Assembly: GCA_017992475.1 (NCBI GenBank)
Contig: JAGOOO010000001.1
Span: 62,001-126,000 of the forward strand
Reading direction: 5' to 3'
Source: Caldisericia bacterium
GTDB lineage: Bacteria > Caldisericota > Caldisericia > JAAYUI01
Length of the DNA: 64,000 bases
Below, in pieces: positions 20,919 to 30,420 of the stretch; within the stretch, counting starts at the first letter, position 1; every line of letters begins with the position of its first letter. The translations under genes and the position numbers were made by a program. Below the pieces are notes generated by a model that saw only the letters and a program-made list of their open reading frames with translations, was not told the origin of the DNA and searched no databases.

Positions 20919-21667
20919 TATTTTGCCTCCAGAATGGACCTGCAGAATTCGAGGTCCTCTATTTTATCAACATCGACGCCCAGCTCCGGGCACTGCAATA
21001 TTGGTGCTTTTATGGTAACGCCAAGCATTTTTGAAATTCTCTTTTCAAGCTCGGGTATTTCGACATTTTTGAACAAAAGCAATCTCAGAAGGAACGGCAC
21101 ACCAAGCTGGAGGGCCTGTTTTATGGCGGACTTTCTCCTCTTTGATGTTTCCTCGACTATTGGCTCCACCTTTTTGTAGGCGGTTTTGCTGATGTAGAAG
21201 AGGTTTCCGATTTTGACATTTCCCTCTTTGATGCGGAGAAAAGTGCGCTTTGTTCCGGGGAACATCCTCAGGGTGTCTTCTTTGGTTATGATTGGCAAAC
21301 CAAGATCACACCCTGTTTTCTGGAGTGCAGAAACCACCATGTCAAAGGTTTTTTCGGTTACCAGCGGGATGTCGTTTGTTGTCACAACGAGATACTCTGT
21401 CTCTGAGGCATCCACAAGGCGATCTATGTTTGCCTTCTGGCTGTCGCCCTCTTCCAGCATCAGGTCCACTTTTGATTTTATGGAATCCGGATAGCCGTTG
21501 CCAACAAGGATGATCCTGTTCGTGAGGGAAGCCTTGCGAAGCGCATCGATGACGTACTCAATCGATGGTTTTCCTGCAAATGAAAGCATGCCCTTGTTGG
21601 GCACGCCCTCATTTGCGAACCACGGCTCTACTCCGCCGCCGCCTAATATTGCAAAATCGATTTTCAT
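20918..21667 (-). CDS. MobA-like nucleotidyltransferase
   Basis: Protein of 249 residues with the NTP-transferase fold. The N-terminus IDFAILGGGGVEPWF corresponds to the glycine-rich nucleotide loop, but the usual GxGTRxxxxK consensus is altered. KGMLSFAGKPSIEYVIDAL fits the second motif, and VVTTNDIPLVT supplies the metal-binding aspartate region. The family transfers nucleotides to sugars, alcohols or cofactors; the substrate here is not visible. The gene overlaps the selenoprotein gene by 4 nt and uppP by 1 nt. An envelope-related role is possible from context only. Confidence 0.75.
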   Translation of the reverse strand: MKIDFAILGGGGVEPWFANEGVPNKGMLSFAGKPSIEYVIDALRKASLTNRIILVGNGYPDSIKSKVDLMLEEGDSQKANIDRLVDASETEYLVVTTNDIPLVTEKTFDMVVSALQKTGCDLGLPIITKEDTLRMFPGTKRTFLRIKEGNVKIGNLFYISKTAYKKVEPIVEETSKRRKSAIKQALQLGVPFLLRLLLFKNVEIPELEKRISKMLGVTIKAPILQCPELGVDVDKIEDLEFCRSILEAK

Positions 21668-23997
21668 TTTGGATATGTCAGCGTTATCTTTCTTGTGGCG
21701 CCTTCCCAGGCCACACCTGCCCCAAGAGCCTCTCCGACAAATCTTAGCGGTAACATGGTTTTTGCGCTAATGATTGTTGGATAGAGCTTTTGGGCCTTTG
21801 AGTCGATGAAGACCTCTTTGCCATTTATCTTGGCGGTTTTCTTGCCAATCCACAACTCAACGATGTTTTTCCCATTCCAGAGCGATTGCGTCAGGGTGAC
21901 CTTTTTTTCTGCACCATCATAGCCAACCTGTGCTCCAAGGGCCTCTGCGACTTCCCTTATTGGCATGTATGTGCTCCCGCCAAGTTCTTTCGGAAGCGGT
22001 GGCGAGGAAGATGTTGGAGCAGTTTTGAGTGTCACCTTCAGGCCGTTTATAGTGATGTCTGTTTTGTCCAGCCATAATTCTATTGTGACGGCATAAATTA
22101 CATCGACCGTTATTTTTTTGTTCTGGCTGCCCAGTGTCGCCGAGATCTCGAACTTGTTGAGTCCTGGGATAAGTATTACTGAGTAGTTAGCCTTTCCATT
22201 CTGATCCACGGTTGCCGGCTTGCCACCAACCATCACTGTTGCTCCCTTTGTTGTGGAGATAGGGATTGTGTAGCTTGGAGAAGTGGTTCTCAATGGAGTA
22301 CCAGAGGAACCATTGACCGAGAGATCAAGAAGTGCTGCAGACTCGACCAATACTTTAACAGGAACAACAATTTTTCCTGCGTTGGAGTCAATTGTCACTT
22401 CGCCTGTCAAGGCACCTTCCGTGTTCGGCTCTAACGTGATGTTTATCTTGCATCTGTCACACTTGAATGATGAAGGATCAACTTTTATCCATGGAGCGCT
22501 CGCAGTAATTGTTCCCTCGAGCATTCCGCCTTCGCCAGCCTGCTCGATGATTTCGATCTGGAGTGATTTTTTTGTGTTCTTTGGTATTTTGCCAAAATCC
22601 AGCTCTGAAGGCTCCACCTTCAGAATCATTCCGGATTTTTTGTAGGTGAAATTTACCGCAATTTCTGAATTTCCGCCGTTGCTTCCAATCGACAGCTTCC
22701 CTGAATATGGTCCCGGTTCGAGACCAAGTGGGTCAACGGTCATGATTGTTTCAAAAGAACCATCTGGCTCGATCTCGAATTCCGAATTTTCAGTCCTGAG
22801 CCATGACTCTGAAGACTTGATGGTCGCTGAAAGTTTTCCGGTTCCAACGTTTTTGAAAGCGAGCTTTTTGGTTATGGTTGTCGAAATCTCACCGAGGTCA
22901 AACGATTTTTCTGCGACTTCAAGCTTTGGCTCTTCGGCCACTTTTTCGCATTCAAACTTCCAGATGATGTTGCCAATCAGTTTTTCGCCTGATTTTGATT
23001 TTATGCCGGACTGGCCGCTTTTTGCGTAGAGCGTATACTTCTTGCCCTCTTCAAAAGCCTTGTTTGGAGCAAACGTGCACTTTGACCCTGAGACAGACGC
23101 TTTTCCAGGAACAGCGAGGCCATTCTGGTCAACCAGGAGCACCGTGCCCTCGTTGAATGTTGCAGGGTCCATATCCTTGTCAAATGGTAGCGAAAGTGGC
23201 GAGTTTGGCGATACCTTGCCAGGAAGCGGACTGGTGAGATGCGGTGCTTTGATTTTCCATGCGCCATAGGCATAAACCTCGAATGTGTCCTGATCGAATA
23301 TCGCAACCGCGGCACCTAATTCTTCTTTTGTCCAGTCTTCTTTGAGATCAAAACTGGCTGTGAGCTTCTTGGTTTCGCCATTTTTGATGCGCATGGTTGA
23401 ACCCTTTGCAGAGGGCTTGATTGCATGCACGACATGTTGGAAATACTGGTCTTCCCTGTCCACATTGTCTTCAAAGAGGAAGAAGGTATATCTGAGTGTT
23501 GCCTGGTCGAGAGGACCAAACTGCTCAACCATGGCCTCAAAATCGATCTTTTGCCCTGCGGCTTCTTCCTTCAGTTTCCCATTCAGCGAAATATTGAAGC
23601 TCAAGGGTGAAGAGCGGACCTTTGAAACCGTGTCCTCAACTTCCTTTTCAGTCATACCCGACCTCTTTATGAAATTGCCATTAAAAGCTATCGTCGGATA
23701 AGACTTTCTTTCGTACATCTGCCCCCTTTTGTCGACTTCTTCAATGTAAAACTCGTCGTTGGGGTTTGAATGCAGCCTTAATTTGATAATAGAGTCCGAG
23801 CCAAGTTCAGACTCGAGTTTGTCCATACTGCGCACGGCAGTGTGACACTTCGTTCAGTTCGGCTCCACAAAAATTTCGCAGAATGCTGCACGTTTCGGAG
23901 TGAAATCTGAAACGGAGAGCGGCATTGTCCTCGAGTAGACCTGGACGGTCTGTGAAAGTATGAGAGAAAGCAGAACAATTACTGACAGTTTTTTCAC
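21664..23997 (-). CDS. Predicted exported thioredoxin-like selenoprotein with Ig-like and stalk domains
   Basis: Full product of 777 residues if the in-frame UGA at 23854-23856 is read as selenocysteine (residue 48). GTG 23997 follows GGAGG and overlaps the alr stop by 4 nt, like most junctions here. Residues 1-22 form a signal peptide (MKKLSVIVLLSLILSQ). Next comes a thioredoxin-like segment with FVEPN-Sec-TKC, a U-x-x-C redox motif, and an Omp28-like region to about 245. An SbsA-type Ig domain (250-350), two BACON/ASPM-like beta domains (355-545), a glucodextranase-B-like segment and copper-amine-oxidase-like stalk repeats (640-777) follow. Reading it from GTG 23835 would lose the signal peptide and redox site. 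SECIS-like hairpin, selB and selC support Sec insertion. The substrate is unknown. Confidence 0.85.
23827..23856 (-). promoter_or_regulatory. UGA selenocysteine codon with bacterial SECIS-like hairpin
   Basis: On the minus strand the UGA (23856-23854) is followed by 12 nt, then the stem ACUGC (23841-23837), the loop CGUGC and the closing arm GCAGU (23831-23827). The UGA-to-loop distance is 17 nt, and a G occupies the second loop position within a GU pair. This fits the bacterial SECIS consensus (loop 16-37 nt from UGA, G among the first two loop bases). The stem has five perfect pairs, so the element is short but plausible. Confidence 0.7.
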
Positions 23998-25124
23998 AGC
24001 TCGGCCTCCTTTCCTGATTGTTTGTAAACAAATTTAGTCCTGCCACCAAGACCAGTCAAGATTTCATATGGGGTGGTTCTCAGGACCTCAGATAAATCTT
24101 TTACAGTAACAGCCTCATCGGTATCTTTTCCAATGAGCGTTACCCTGTCTCCAACCTCAACTCCTGGAATATCTGTTACGTCAATCATGAACTGGTCCAT
24201 GCAGATTCTTCCTACTATTTTGGTTTTTTTGCCCTGAACCAGCACGAAACCACCATTTTTTAGGTTCCATCTCCATCCATCGGCGTATCCTACGGGCACA
24301 GTTGCGATGACTCTTGTAGAATCAGCGATAAAATCCCTGCCGTAGCCGACACTTTCACCCTTGTGGATGACTTTCATGTCGCAAACAACGGAAGTCCATG
24401 AAAGAATCGGCAGAAGTTCCTGGTCGAACCTGCCGCCAACTGGCACCCCGTAGAGCATCATGCCTGGCCTGACCATGTCAAAATGATACTCCGGATAGTT
24501 CATTGTTGCAGATGATGCAGAAGCATGAAGCATTGGTGATGCCCCCATTGCCTTTGCCTCAAGGGCCACTGCAGTGAACAGGTCAGCCTGGCGCTTTGTG
24601 AATTCAGGATCAGAATCAGCCACAGCAAAGTGGGTAAACAGACCACTGATCCTTATTTTTGGGAGCTTCATTACACTTTTTATGAACGGCACCGAGTCCT
24701 TGACCGATATTCCGGCCCAGCACATGCCTGTATCAACCTTTATGTGTACCGGTACCGGAGCAGGTGTTAGCCTGTCAAGTTCCACTGCAAGCTGGTAGTC
24801 AAAAATGGTTGGGGTGATCTGGTAATGGAGTATGTCAGAAGCATAGGCAGAGTGGGTATAGCCAAGTATGAGTATTGGGCAGACAACACCCCCTGCCCTT
24901 AATTTGATTGCCTCCTCCGGGGTCTGGACGGCAAGCCAGTCTGCCCCGTTATGGGCAAGAGCCTGCGCGATTGCGACATCACCGTGCCCATAGGCATTGG
25001 CTTTGACAACAGCCATCACCTTTGGCGCCCGGGAGATCCTCCTCACCAGGCCAAGGTTTGATATCAGCCTGTCGATATCTACCGTTGCCAGTGATGGCAA
25101 TACTTTCTCTGGTGCAAGACTCAT
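23994..25124 (-). CDS. alr: Alanine racemase
   Basis: PLP enzyme making D-alanine for peptidoglycan, 376 residues. The PLP lysine lies in AVVKANAYGHG near residue 41, and the catalytic tyrosine region is VGYGRDF near residue 257. The glycine-rich phosphate contacts and the MCWAG region follow the family. The start overlaps the tldE-like gene by 4 nt; its TGA stop is shared with the GTG of the selenoprotein gene. Confidence 0.96.
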   Translation of the reverse strand: MSLAPEKVLPSLATVDIDRLISNLGLVRRISRAPKVMAVVKANAYGHGDVAIAQALAHNGADWLAVQTPEEAIKLRAGGVVCPILILGYTHSAYASDILHYQITPTIFDYQLAVELDRLTPAPVPVHIKVDTGMCWAGISVKDSVPFIKSVMKLPKIRISGLFTHFAVADSDPEFTKRQADLFTAVALEAKAMGASPMLHASASSATMNYPEYHFDMVRPGMMLYGVPVGGRFDQELLPILSWTSVVCDMKVIHKGESVGYGRDFIADSTRVIATVPVGYADGWRWNLKNGGFVLVQGKKTKIVGRICMDQFMIDVTDIPGVEVGDRVTLIGKDTDEAVTVKDLSEVLRTTPYEILTGLGGRTKFVYKQSGKEAEL

Positions 25125-26455
25125 TGGCTTGTTACTTTTATCCCTTCGAACCTGATGCTCGGCGTGATTACCGAGATCAGATCTTCAACATCACTTGATA
25201 CACCGCTTATGTTTTTGATCATCTCGAATACATTTCCAGCAATCATTGTGCCAAGGAGAGGTGTTGTTATCTTTCCATTTTCGATCAGGTAGCCACCCTT
25301 TACAACCCCAGAGAAATCACCGGAAGAAGGATCAATGTTTCCAGAATATCTTTTCACAAGAAGGCCAAGTTTTGTGTCTGCGATGAGCTCTTCGAGCGTG
25401 GTTTTGCCAGTTTCCACAATTATGTTGGTTGTAGAGACGGAGGGAGTTGAGGAGGGTGATCCTGCGGCATGGCCATTTGATATGGTTTTGTCCCTCGCCG
25501 CCGTCCTTGCGTTGTGGAAAGGCTCTGTGAAAATGCCATTTTTTATTGGCCACATGATCTTTGGTGCGATGCCTTCCCTGTCAAAGTTTGTTGATTCAAA
25601 CCTGCCAGGGCGCCTTCCATCATCAAGAATGGACAGTTTTTCAGAAGCAACCTGTTTCCCCTGCATTCCGGCAAACCTTGACTCGCCCATCTGGATGGAA
25701 TTGGCATTGCAAGACCACAAGACAGTTGAAAGTATAAGCTCGCTTAGTGCATCCCCAAAGAGGATTACCGGGCCTTCGAAGCTCTTTCCGCTCTTTGCGC
25801 CAAGTGACTCTATGACGTTTTTTGAGAATTTCCTTGCCACTTCTGAAACATTGATCTTTTGAGGGTCGGTTGTGGCACCAAAGGCACCATCCATTGAAGA
25901 GACTGTTTCACCTTCCTTTGCCATGCCATAGACAAAATAGAAAATCCCGGTCCTCTCCTGGGAAAGATTTATCCCTTTTGTGTTTGCAAGCGTTGAAACA
26001 GTGGAAGCCAGGTTGAATTTGGCCATGTCAACTGAAATCCTGCTGTCGTAGGTTTTGCATTCCAGGAGCATCTGTTTGGCGTAGCCAACAACCTTGTCAA
26101 GACCCATTTCAGCAAGACTCTGATTGTGGAGGTCGCCAATTGAGATTGTTTCTCCGGGGTCCGGAAGGACATTCGAATCGTCAGGTGGAGAGGATTTGGC
26201 AATTGCCATTGCCTCCTCGATGGCCATCTGCACTTTTGAGTCTTCGAAGGAATTTACGCATGAAAAGCCCTGTGAATGGGAATTGATGACCCTTACGCCA
26301 AGCCAGCTGCCTTTGTCCGAAGTCGCGACGTGTATCTCGTTGTCCTGGGCACTGACAGAGACATTTTTGCTGTGGGAAACGGCCACCTCGGCATTTTGCG
26401 CACCGGCTTTTTTGCACATTCCAAGCGTGCGTTCTGCTATTTCTTTCGTGTCCAT
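25121..26455 (-). CDS. tldE: TldE/PmbA-family metalloprotease partner
   Basis: Non-catalytic partner of TldD, about 444 residues. TldD/TldE heterodimers degrade or process unfolded peptides and some modified peptides (microcin B17 in E. coli). This protein lacks the HExxxH motif found in the adjacent TldD, as expected for TldE/PmbA. The C-terminal part GVVKGGYLIENGKIT...LLGTMIAGN is characteristic. Two adjacent ATGs overlap the tldD stop; the second (26455) has the better spacing from GGAGG. Confidence 0.9.
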   Translation of the reverse strand: MDTKEIAERTLGMCKKAGAQNAEVAVSHSKNVSVSAQDNEIHVATSDKGSWLGVRVINSHSQGFSCVNSFEDSKVQMAIEEAMAIAKSSPPDDSNVLPDPGETISIGDLHNQSLAEMGLDKVVGYAKQMLLECKTYDSRISVDMAKFNLASTVSTLANTKGINLSQERTGIFYFVYGMAKEGETVSSMDGAFGATTDPQKINVSEVARKFSKNVIESLGAKSGKSFEGPVILFGDALSELILSTVLWSCNANSIQMGESRFAGMQGKQVASEKLSILDDGRRPGRFESTNFDREGIAPKIMWPIKNGIFTEPFHNARTAARDKTISNGHAAGSPSSTPSVSTTNIIVETGKTTLEELIADTKLGLLVKRYSGNIDPSSGDFSGVVKGGYLIENGKITTPLLGTMIAGNVFEMIKNISGVSSDVEDLISVITPSIRFEGIKVTSQ

Positions 26456-27843
26456 CATCTGCCTCCAAGCATTGCCTTGCATTTGATCGAGGGCCCGCCG
26501 CCATCGACTTTGGCAGGCTGTATTTTCCCACAAGCACCGGAACCCATTGCAAACTCAAAGTCGTTTCCGACCATGTCCACACTTTTCAAAACATCAAAAG
26601 CCTGGCCGGAGATGGTAACGTTCTTCACAAGCCTGCCGACCTTTCCTTTGGCTATTTCGTAGGCCTCACCGCATCCGAACATGAATTCTGCGTTTGCGTC
26701 TGCTTCGCCGTTTTCAGGGTTTACAAGAAGGTAACCCTTGTCTATAGAGCCAATGATCTCGTCGATGCTGTTTTTACCAGGTTTTATGTATGTATTCCTC
26801 ATCCTTATTATCGGGACATCAGTGTAACCCCATGCCCTTGCATTGCCGGTGGGTTCAACACCGAACAACTCGGCGGTTTCCCTGCTGTGGAGATATGAAG
26901 ACAAAATGCCGTCTTTTATGATGACCGTTCCCCCGGCCTCTACACCCTCATCGTCAATCTCGATGTAGCCTGCAGGATTGCCAATCTTCATCAAATTTGG
27001 CCCGTCATCAACCATTGTGATCAAGTCTGAGGCTATCTTCTGGCCAATCTTGCCTGCCGTTATCGACCCTGAAAGTACGAAATCAGCCTCGACCGTGTGT
27101 CCTATTGCCTCATGTGCAAGGATGCCAACCATGCCCGGTTTTAGGACAACATCATGTATCCCACCTTCCACATAGGGTGCATCTAGTTTGTCAACGGCTA
27201 TCCTGGCGGCCTTTTCAGCCATCTGCTCTGGTGTCCTGGAGCTAAACAATTCGTCTAGGCCACCAACAACACCCATGGATTCAAACGAGCTTTGCATCTG
27301 GCTATCTTTTGAGGCAACAGCGATGCAGTAAAAATCAGGCTTTGAAAGCCTGCTGTGGCACTTTGCCCCGTCATTTGTCATTACCCATTTGCTTTCTGTT
27401 GTTTCGGAGTAATAAGTCGTAGCAGTAACGATAAACTGAGAGCTTTTCCGGATCAGCGACTCGATCCTTATGGCCAAGGCTATTTTTTCTTCAAACGGGA
27501 TGTCTTCGAGGTCTCTTTTTGTTTTGTATTTGTAGTCTTTTTTGGCCAGCCTTTTTGGGGATAGCACTGGCACTTTCTTTTGTGATTGCGAGCCAATTGT
27601 AATAGCTGCTATCTCGGCATCTTTCAGGGCCTTGGCAAGAGAATCCGGATCGAGGTCAGATGTTGAAGCAAAGCCCCATGCGCCGTTCCTGAGCACTCTT
27701 ATGCCTGCCCCAATGCTCCTTTTGGAACTGGATGTTTCAAGCAGGCCGTTTTTTATTGCCACGCCGCGGCTCGTCTTGTCAGAAATCCTTATTTCGCAAA
27801 ACCCATTACTCAAAGACAATGTTTTTCCAATCAGATCAAACAT
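26455..27843 (-). CDS. tldD: TldD-family zinc metalloprotease
   Basis: Catalytic half of the TldD/TldE protease, 462 residues. The zinc motif HEAIGH lies in the segment LAHEAIGHTVEADFV near residue 240. The C-terminal FMFGCGEAYEIAKGK region with the conserved cysteine is typical. The gene overlaps the TPR gene by 1 nt and is followed directly by its partner. No peptide-precursor gene is visible next to it, so a general proteolytic role is the default reading. Confidence 0.93.
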   Translation of the reverse strand: MFDLIGKTLSLSNGFCEIRISDKTSRGVAIKNGLLETSSSKRSIGAGIRVLRNGAWGFASTSDLDPDSLAKALKDAEIAAITIGSQSQKKVPVLSPKRLAKKDYKYKTKRDLEDIPFEEKIALAIRIESLIRKSSQFIVTATTYYSETTESKWVMTNDGAKCHSRLSKPDFYCIAVASKDSQMQSSFESMGVVGGLDELFSSRTPEQMAEKAARIAVDKLDAPYVEGGIHDVVLKPGMVGILAHEAIGHTVEADFVLSGSITAGKIGQKIASDLITMVDDGPNLMKIGNPAGYIEIDDEGVEAGGTVIIKDGILSSYLHSRETAELFGVEPTGNARAWGYTDVPIIRMRNTYIKPGKNSIDEIIGSIDKGYLLVNPENGEADANAEFMFGCGEAYEIAKGKVGRLVKNVTISGQAFDVLKSVDMVGNDFEFAMGSGACGKIQPAKVDGGGPSIKCKAMLGGR

Positions 27844-29234
27844 CAGTCCTCCTTTTGTCCAGTAGCGGCCGCTTTCCTGATAATAATTATTGGAGTCTGG
27901 TCATCCTCGTTGCCAGCGGGATTATCGGCCATGAATTGCTCAAGCTCTTTCTTGTCTACGCCGTCAGAGGCGCCAACCGCCCAGGCTATTCCCATGTCGT
28001 TGGCATCAATGATTGCGGCCTCAAAACCAGTTTTTTCCTTTATTATCTGGGCAAGCTTGTCGCTGTTGTATGGCCCTGGTATGACAAAATAATCGTAGGG
28101 TGCCATTGATGCCGGCATGTCATCTATCATTGCGACCTCGGGTCCTGCCACCATATAAAACCAGCCCTTTTTGCCGATCAACTTGCCGAAGGCACCACAG
28201 AACGTTGCAAAAAGTATTTTTAGGAGTCCTGCTATTTCAATTGCCACCTGGAAGGAGAGCGGATTTGCAAGGGGCGAAGTTGTGGCAAAAGAATTTTTTG
28301 ATGAAGCTGTTACGAAACCAGAAAGCATCCTCGCGATCCTTGTGGGTTGGATTGTTTCCGCAGAGTAGATCCTTGCCTGTGTTATTGCGGCCACAGCAGA
28401 AGCAAATGTTACTATGTCACCTTTTTGGGCAATGCCTTTTATTGATTCTATAATAACTTGTGCTGCATCATCTTCCTCGGTGATGATTTTTGTTTTTACG
28501 GGTATCTTTACCGAGCCAGGTTTTGACGGAAGAGGCGGTTTCAGGATTATCATTTTTGCCTCATCCGGAAACACCCTCTCGATCTCTTTTAGACATTTTC
28601 TGCCTTTTCTTCTCCTGGTGCCCTCTTTCCATATTTCCAGGGCTTTTTCTTTCTGGCCAGTTTTTTCGTAGCATTGGCCAAGCAGGACAAAGTCGGTTTC
28701 ATAGAAATTTGATGGTTCGAGTCTTTTGAACTCCTCGAAATACCAGATTACATCCTTGAAACGACCAAGCTCGAAAAGGCAATGCGAAATCCTTTTTAAA
28801 AGGTACCTGTAAATTGAGAGTATGTCTCTCCTGAGGTGCTCCTTGCCAATGTCCATCCCTTTCACATACACCTGAAAGGCGGCCTCAAGGTCCTTTTTAT
28901 GGTAGTAATAAACATCGCCCATTGAAAGGTAATACCAGTACTGCGTTGGTCTCTGGTCAAAGGTTTTTTGTAGCAGGTCAATGGCCTTCTGGTATTCACC
29001 AGAAACACTGTAGATTCTGGCCAGCAATCTCACCGAACGCGGATAGTTGCAACCACCACGGTCAACCACCTTTTCAAGAAAAGCTGTGGCTTGTTTTTCC
29101 TTTCCAGTCTTTCTCAGTGCTTTGCAGTACAGCTCTGCATCTCTGTCCGAGGTTCTTGCTGGGTCTGGGTTTCGATAGGCTTTGACAATATTTTCATAAT
29201 CATTTGATTCGAGATATTTTCTATACGATGGCAT
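27843..29234 (-). CDS. TPR protein fused to an F420-ligase (CofE)-like domain
   Basis: Protein of 463 residues. The N-terminal half (about 1-215) is made of TPR-type helical pairs (for example SGEYQKAIDLLQKTFDQRPT and CYEKTGQKEKALEIWKEG). The C-terminal half (about 245-460) matches CofE-like proteins: KGDIVTFASAVAAITQAR near the start and the ending DNPAGNEDDQTPIIIIR. True CofE adds glutamate to F420; no other F420 gene is seen here, so that activity cannot be assumed. ATG 29234 follows AGGA and overlaps the GTPase gene end by 14 nt. Probably works with the GTPase and DUF4388 proteins encoded just upstream. Confidence 0.75.
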   Translation of the reverse strand: MPSYRKYLESNDYENIVKAYRNPDPARTSDRDAELYCKALRKTGKEKQATAFLEKVVDRGGCNYPRSVRLLARIYSVSGEYQKAIDLLQKTFDQRPTQYWYYLSMGDVYYYHKKDLEAAFQVYVKGMDIGKEHLRRDILSIYRYLLKRISHCLFELGRFKDVIWYFEEFKRLEPSNFYETDFVLLGQCYEKTGQKEKALEIWKEGTRRRKGRKCLKEIERVFPDEAKMIILKPPLPSKPGSVKIPVKTKIITEEDDAAQVIIESIKGIAQKGDIVTFASAVAAITQARIYSAETIQPTRIARMLSGFVTASSKNSFATTSPLANPLSFQVAIEIAGLLKILFATFCGAFGKLIGKKGWFYMVAGPEVAMIDDMPASMAPYDYFVIPGPYNSDKLAQIIKEKTGFEAAIIDANDMGIAWAVGASDGVDKKELEQFMADNPAGNEDDQTPIIIIRKAAATGQKED

Positions 29235-29775
29235 CCTGATCTTCCTGCGCCAGTCCTGTTCTTTCAACCAGCTCAAATAATTTTATCAAAACATTTTTTA
29301 CAGATTTCTTGTCCTTGGCAACACATGATACAACCTCAACACTGTCATCAATTCCGAGCATCTGCCCGACCTGCTCCGGGTTTAGGGAACCTGTGACATC
29401 TTGTTTGTTTGCCGCAACAACACACGGTATCTGGAGTTTTGGCAAAAAGAATGAAAGATAACGCCTTGCTTCTATAATTGACTTGTAATCTGCAGAATCA
29501 ACAATCAGCACCATACCTACGGCCCCGACGGAAAGGACATCCCACATGTATGAAAATCTCTCCTGCCCTGGTGTTCCAAAGATATAAAGCACAAGATCAT
29601 CATCAATTGTCAGCCTTCCAAAATCAAGTGCGACTGTTGTCTGGTTTTTTATAACCCTTGTTTCGTCTGTTACTGCCTTCTCTGTTGAAACAACAGGTAT
29701 TTCAGAAACCGATTTAATTAAACTTGTTTTGCCGGATGAGAACGGCCCGGTCACAAGTATTTTGATTCTTTTCAT
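29221..29775 (-). CDS. MglA/Ras-like small GTPase
   Basis: Small GTPase of 184 residues. G1 is GPFSSGKTS at residues about 9-17, the switch II region is GTPGQERFSYMW, and the guanine-specificity motif is NKQD near residue 117. The lack of a canonical aspartate in DxPG (GTPG here) is typical of several bacterial Ras-like GTPases. Such proteins act with Roadblock/LC7 partners in polarity or motility; two Roadblock genes lie about 10 kb away on the other strand. It overlaps the DUF4388 gene by 4 nt. Confidence 0.9.
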   Translation of the reverse strand: MKRIKILVTGPFSSGKTSLIKSVSEIPVVSTEKAVTDETRVIKNQTTVALDFGRLTIDDDLVLYIFGTPGQERFSYMWDVLSVGAVGMVLIVDSADYKSIIEARRYLSFFLPKLQIPCVVAANKQDVTGSLNPEQVGQMLGIDDSVEVVSCVAKDKKSVKNVLIKLFELVERTGLAQEDQDAIV

Positions 29776-30413
29776 AGTTTCCTGAGATAATCAATAATTT
29801 TTGATATGAATGATGGTTTGGATTTTGGATCGTTTGGTTTTGGCTGAACCGTGTCTGTTCTTTGTTTGACCGCAGCCCTTCTTATGACTCCAACCTGCAA
29901 AAGTGAATAAAAAATTCTGATTGCATCAAATTCTGGCCAACCAAGGTCTTTGCTGATGTCGCCCAGGGATTTCTCGCCATCTATGAGCCCGATCACCTGC
30001 CACTGCTTTGAATCAAAAACGAGATCATAGGTTTCGAACTCCAACGAAAGTGAATAAATGATGTTGGTGGAGGGAATTTCACGCCTCAGGGTCTCGTAAA
30101 GTTTTATTCTTCCAGAGGCCTCCAGTAGTAGCTGGTCCATTGAAACAATGATGTTTGTTTCAGGACTGTTTTCATCACTTATGAACCTGAAGCTGCCGTT
30201 TTCCGCCTCGCATATCGCGAAAAAGGCCTCCTTGCCGTTCTGGTTGTCCGCAAAAGCGGCTGTTATGCCGCCATTCATAAAAAAAACTGATGCTTCAAAC
30301 CTTCTTCCGGACTGCTCCAGAAAAAGCTGGAGCTTGCCGGTTCGTTTTGAAATCCAAATAAACTGGCATATTTCTATGACTGAAAAATCTTTGATGTTGC
30401 CTGCAAGTTCCAT
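29772..30413 (-). CDS. DUF4388 (PatA N-terminal-like) protein
   Basis: Protein of 213 residues. The N-terminal half has the DUF4388 pattern: GNIKDFSVIEICQFIWISKR, TGKLQLF, and a beta region ending at GGITAAFADNQNGKEAFF. This domain is frequent in bacterial signalling proteins near MglA-type GTPases. The C-terminal part (about 110-180) looks like a winged-helix or second DUF4388-associated module. A basic, Pro-rich linker precedes the last 15 residues. Function unknown; cotranslation with the GTPase suggests a regulator or partner. Confidence 0.75.
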   Translation of the reverse strand: MELAGNIKDFSVIEICQFIWISKRTGKLQLFLEQSGRRFEASVFFMNGGITAAFADNQNGKEAFFAICEAENGSFRFISDENSPETNIIVSMDQLLLEASGRIKLYETLRREIPSTNIIYSLSLEFETYDLVFDSKQWQVIGLIDGEKSLGDISKDLGWPEFDAIRIFYSLLQVGVIRRAAVKQRTDTVQPKPNDPKSKPSFISKIIDYLRKL

Positions 30414-30420
30414 CTACACC

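Noticed and set aside
21664-23835. Reading the gene as a cytoplasmic 723-residue protein starting at GTG 23835, or as a pseudogene broken by TGA
   Set aside because: The frame upstream of the TGA has a signal peptide, a ribosome site and the operon's usual 4-nt overlap, and Sec machinery is present.
23845-23860. U-T-K-C-H as a haem-binding CxxCH motif
   Set aside because: Selenocysteine does not replace Cys in known c-type haem sites, and the surroundings fit a thioredoxin-like redox motif better.
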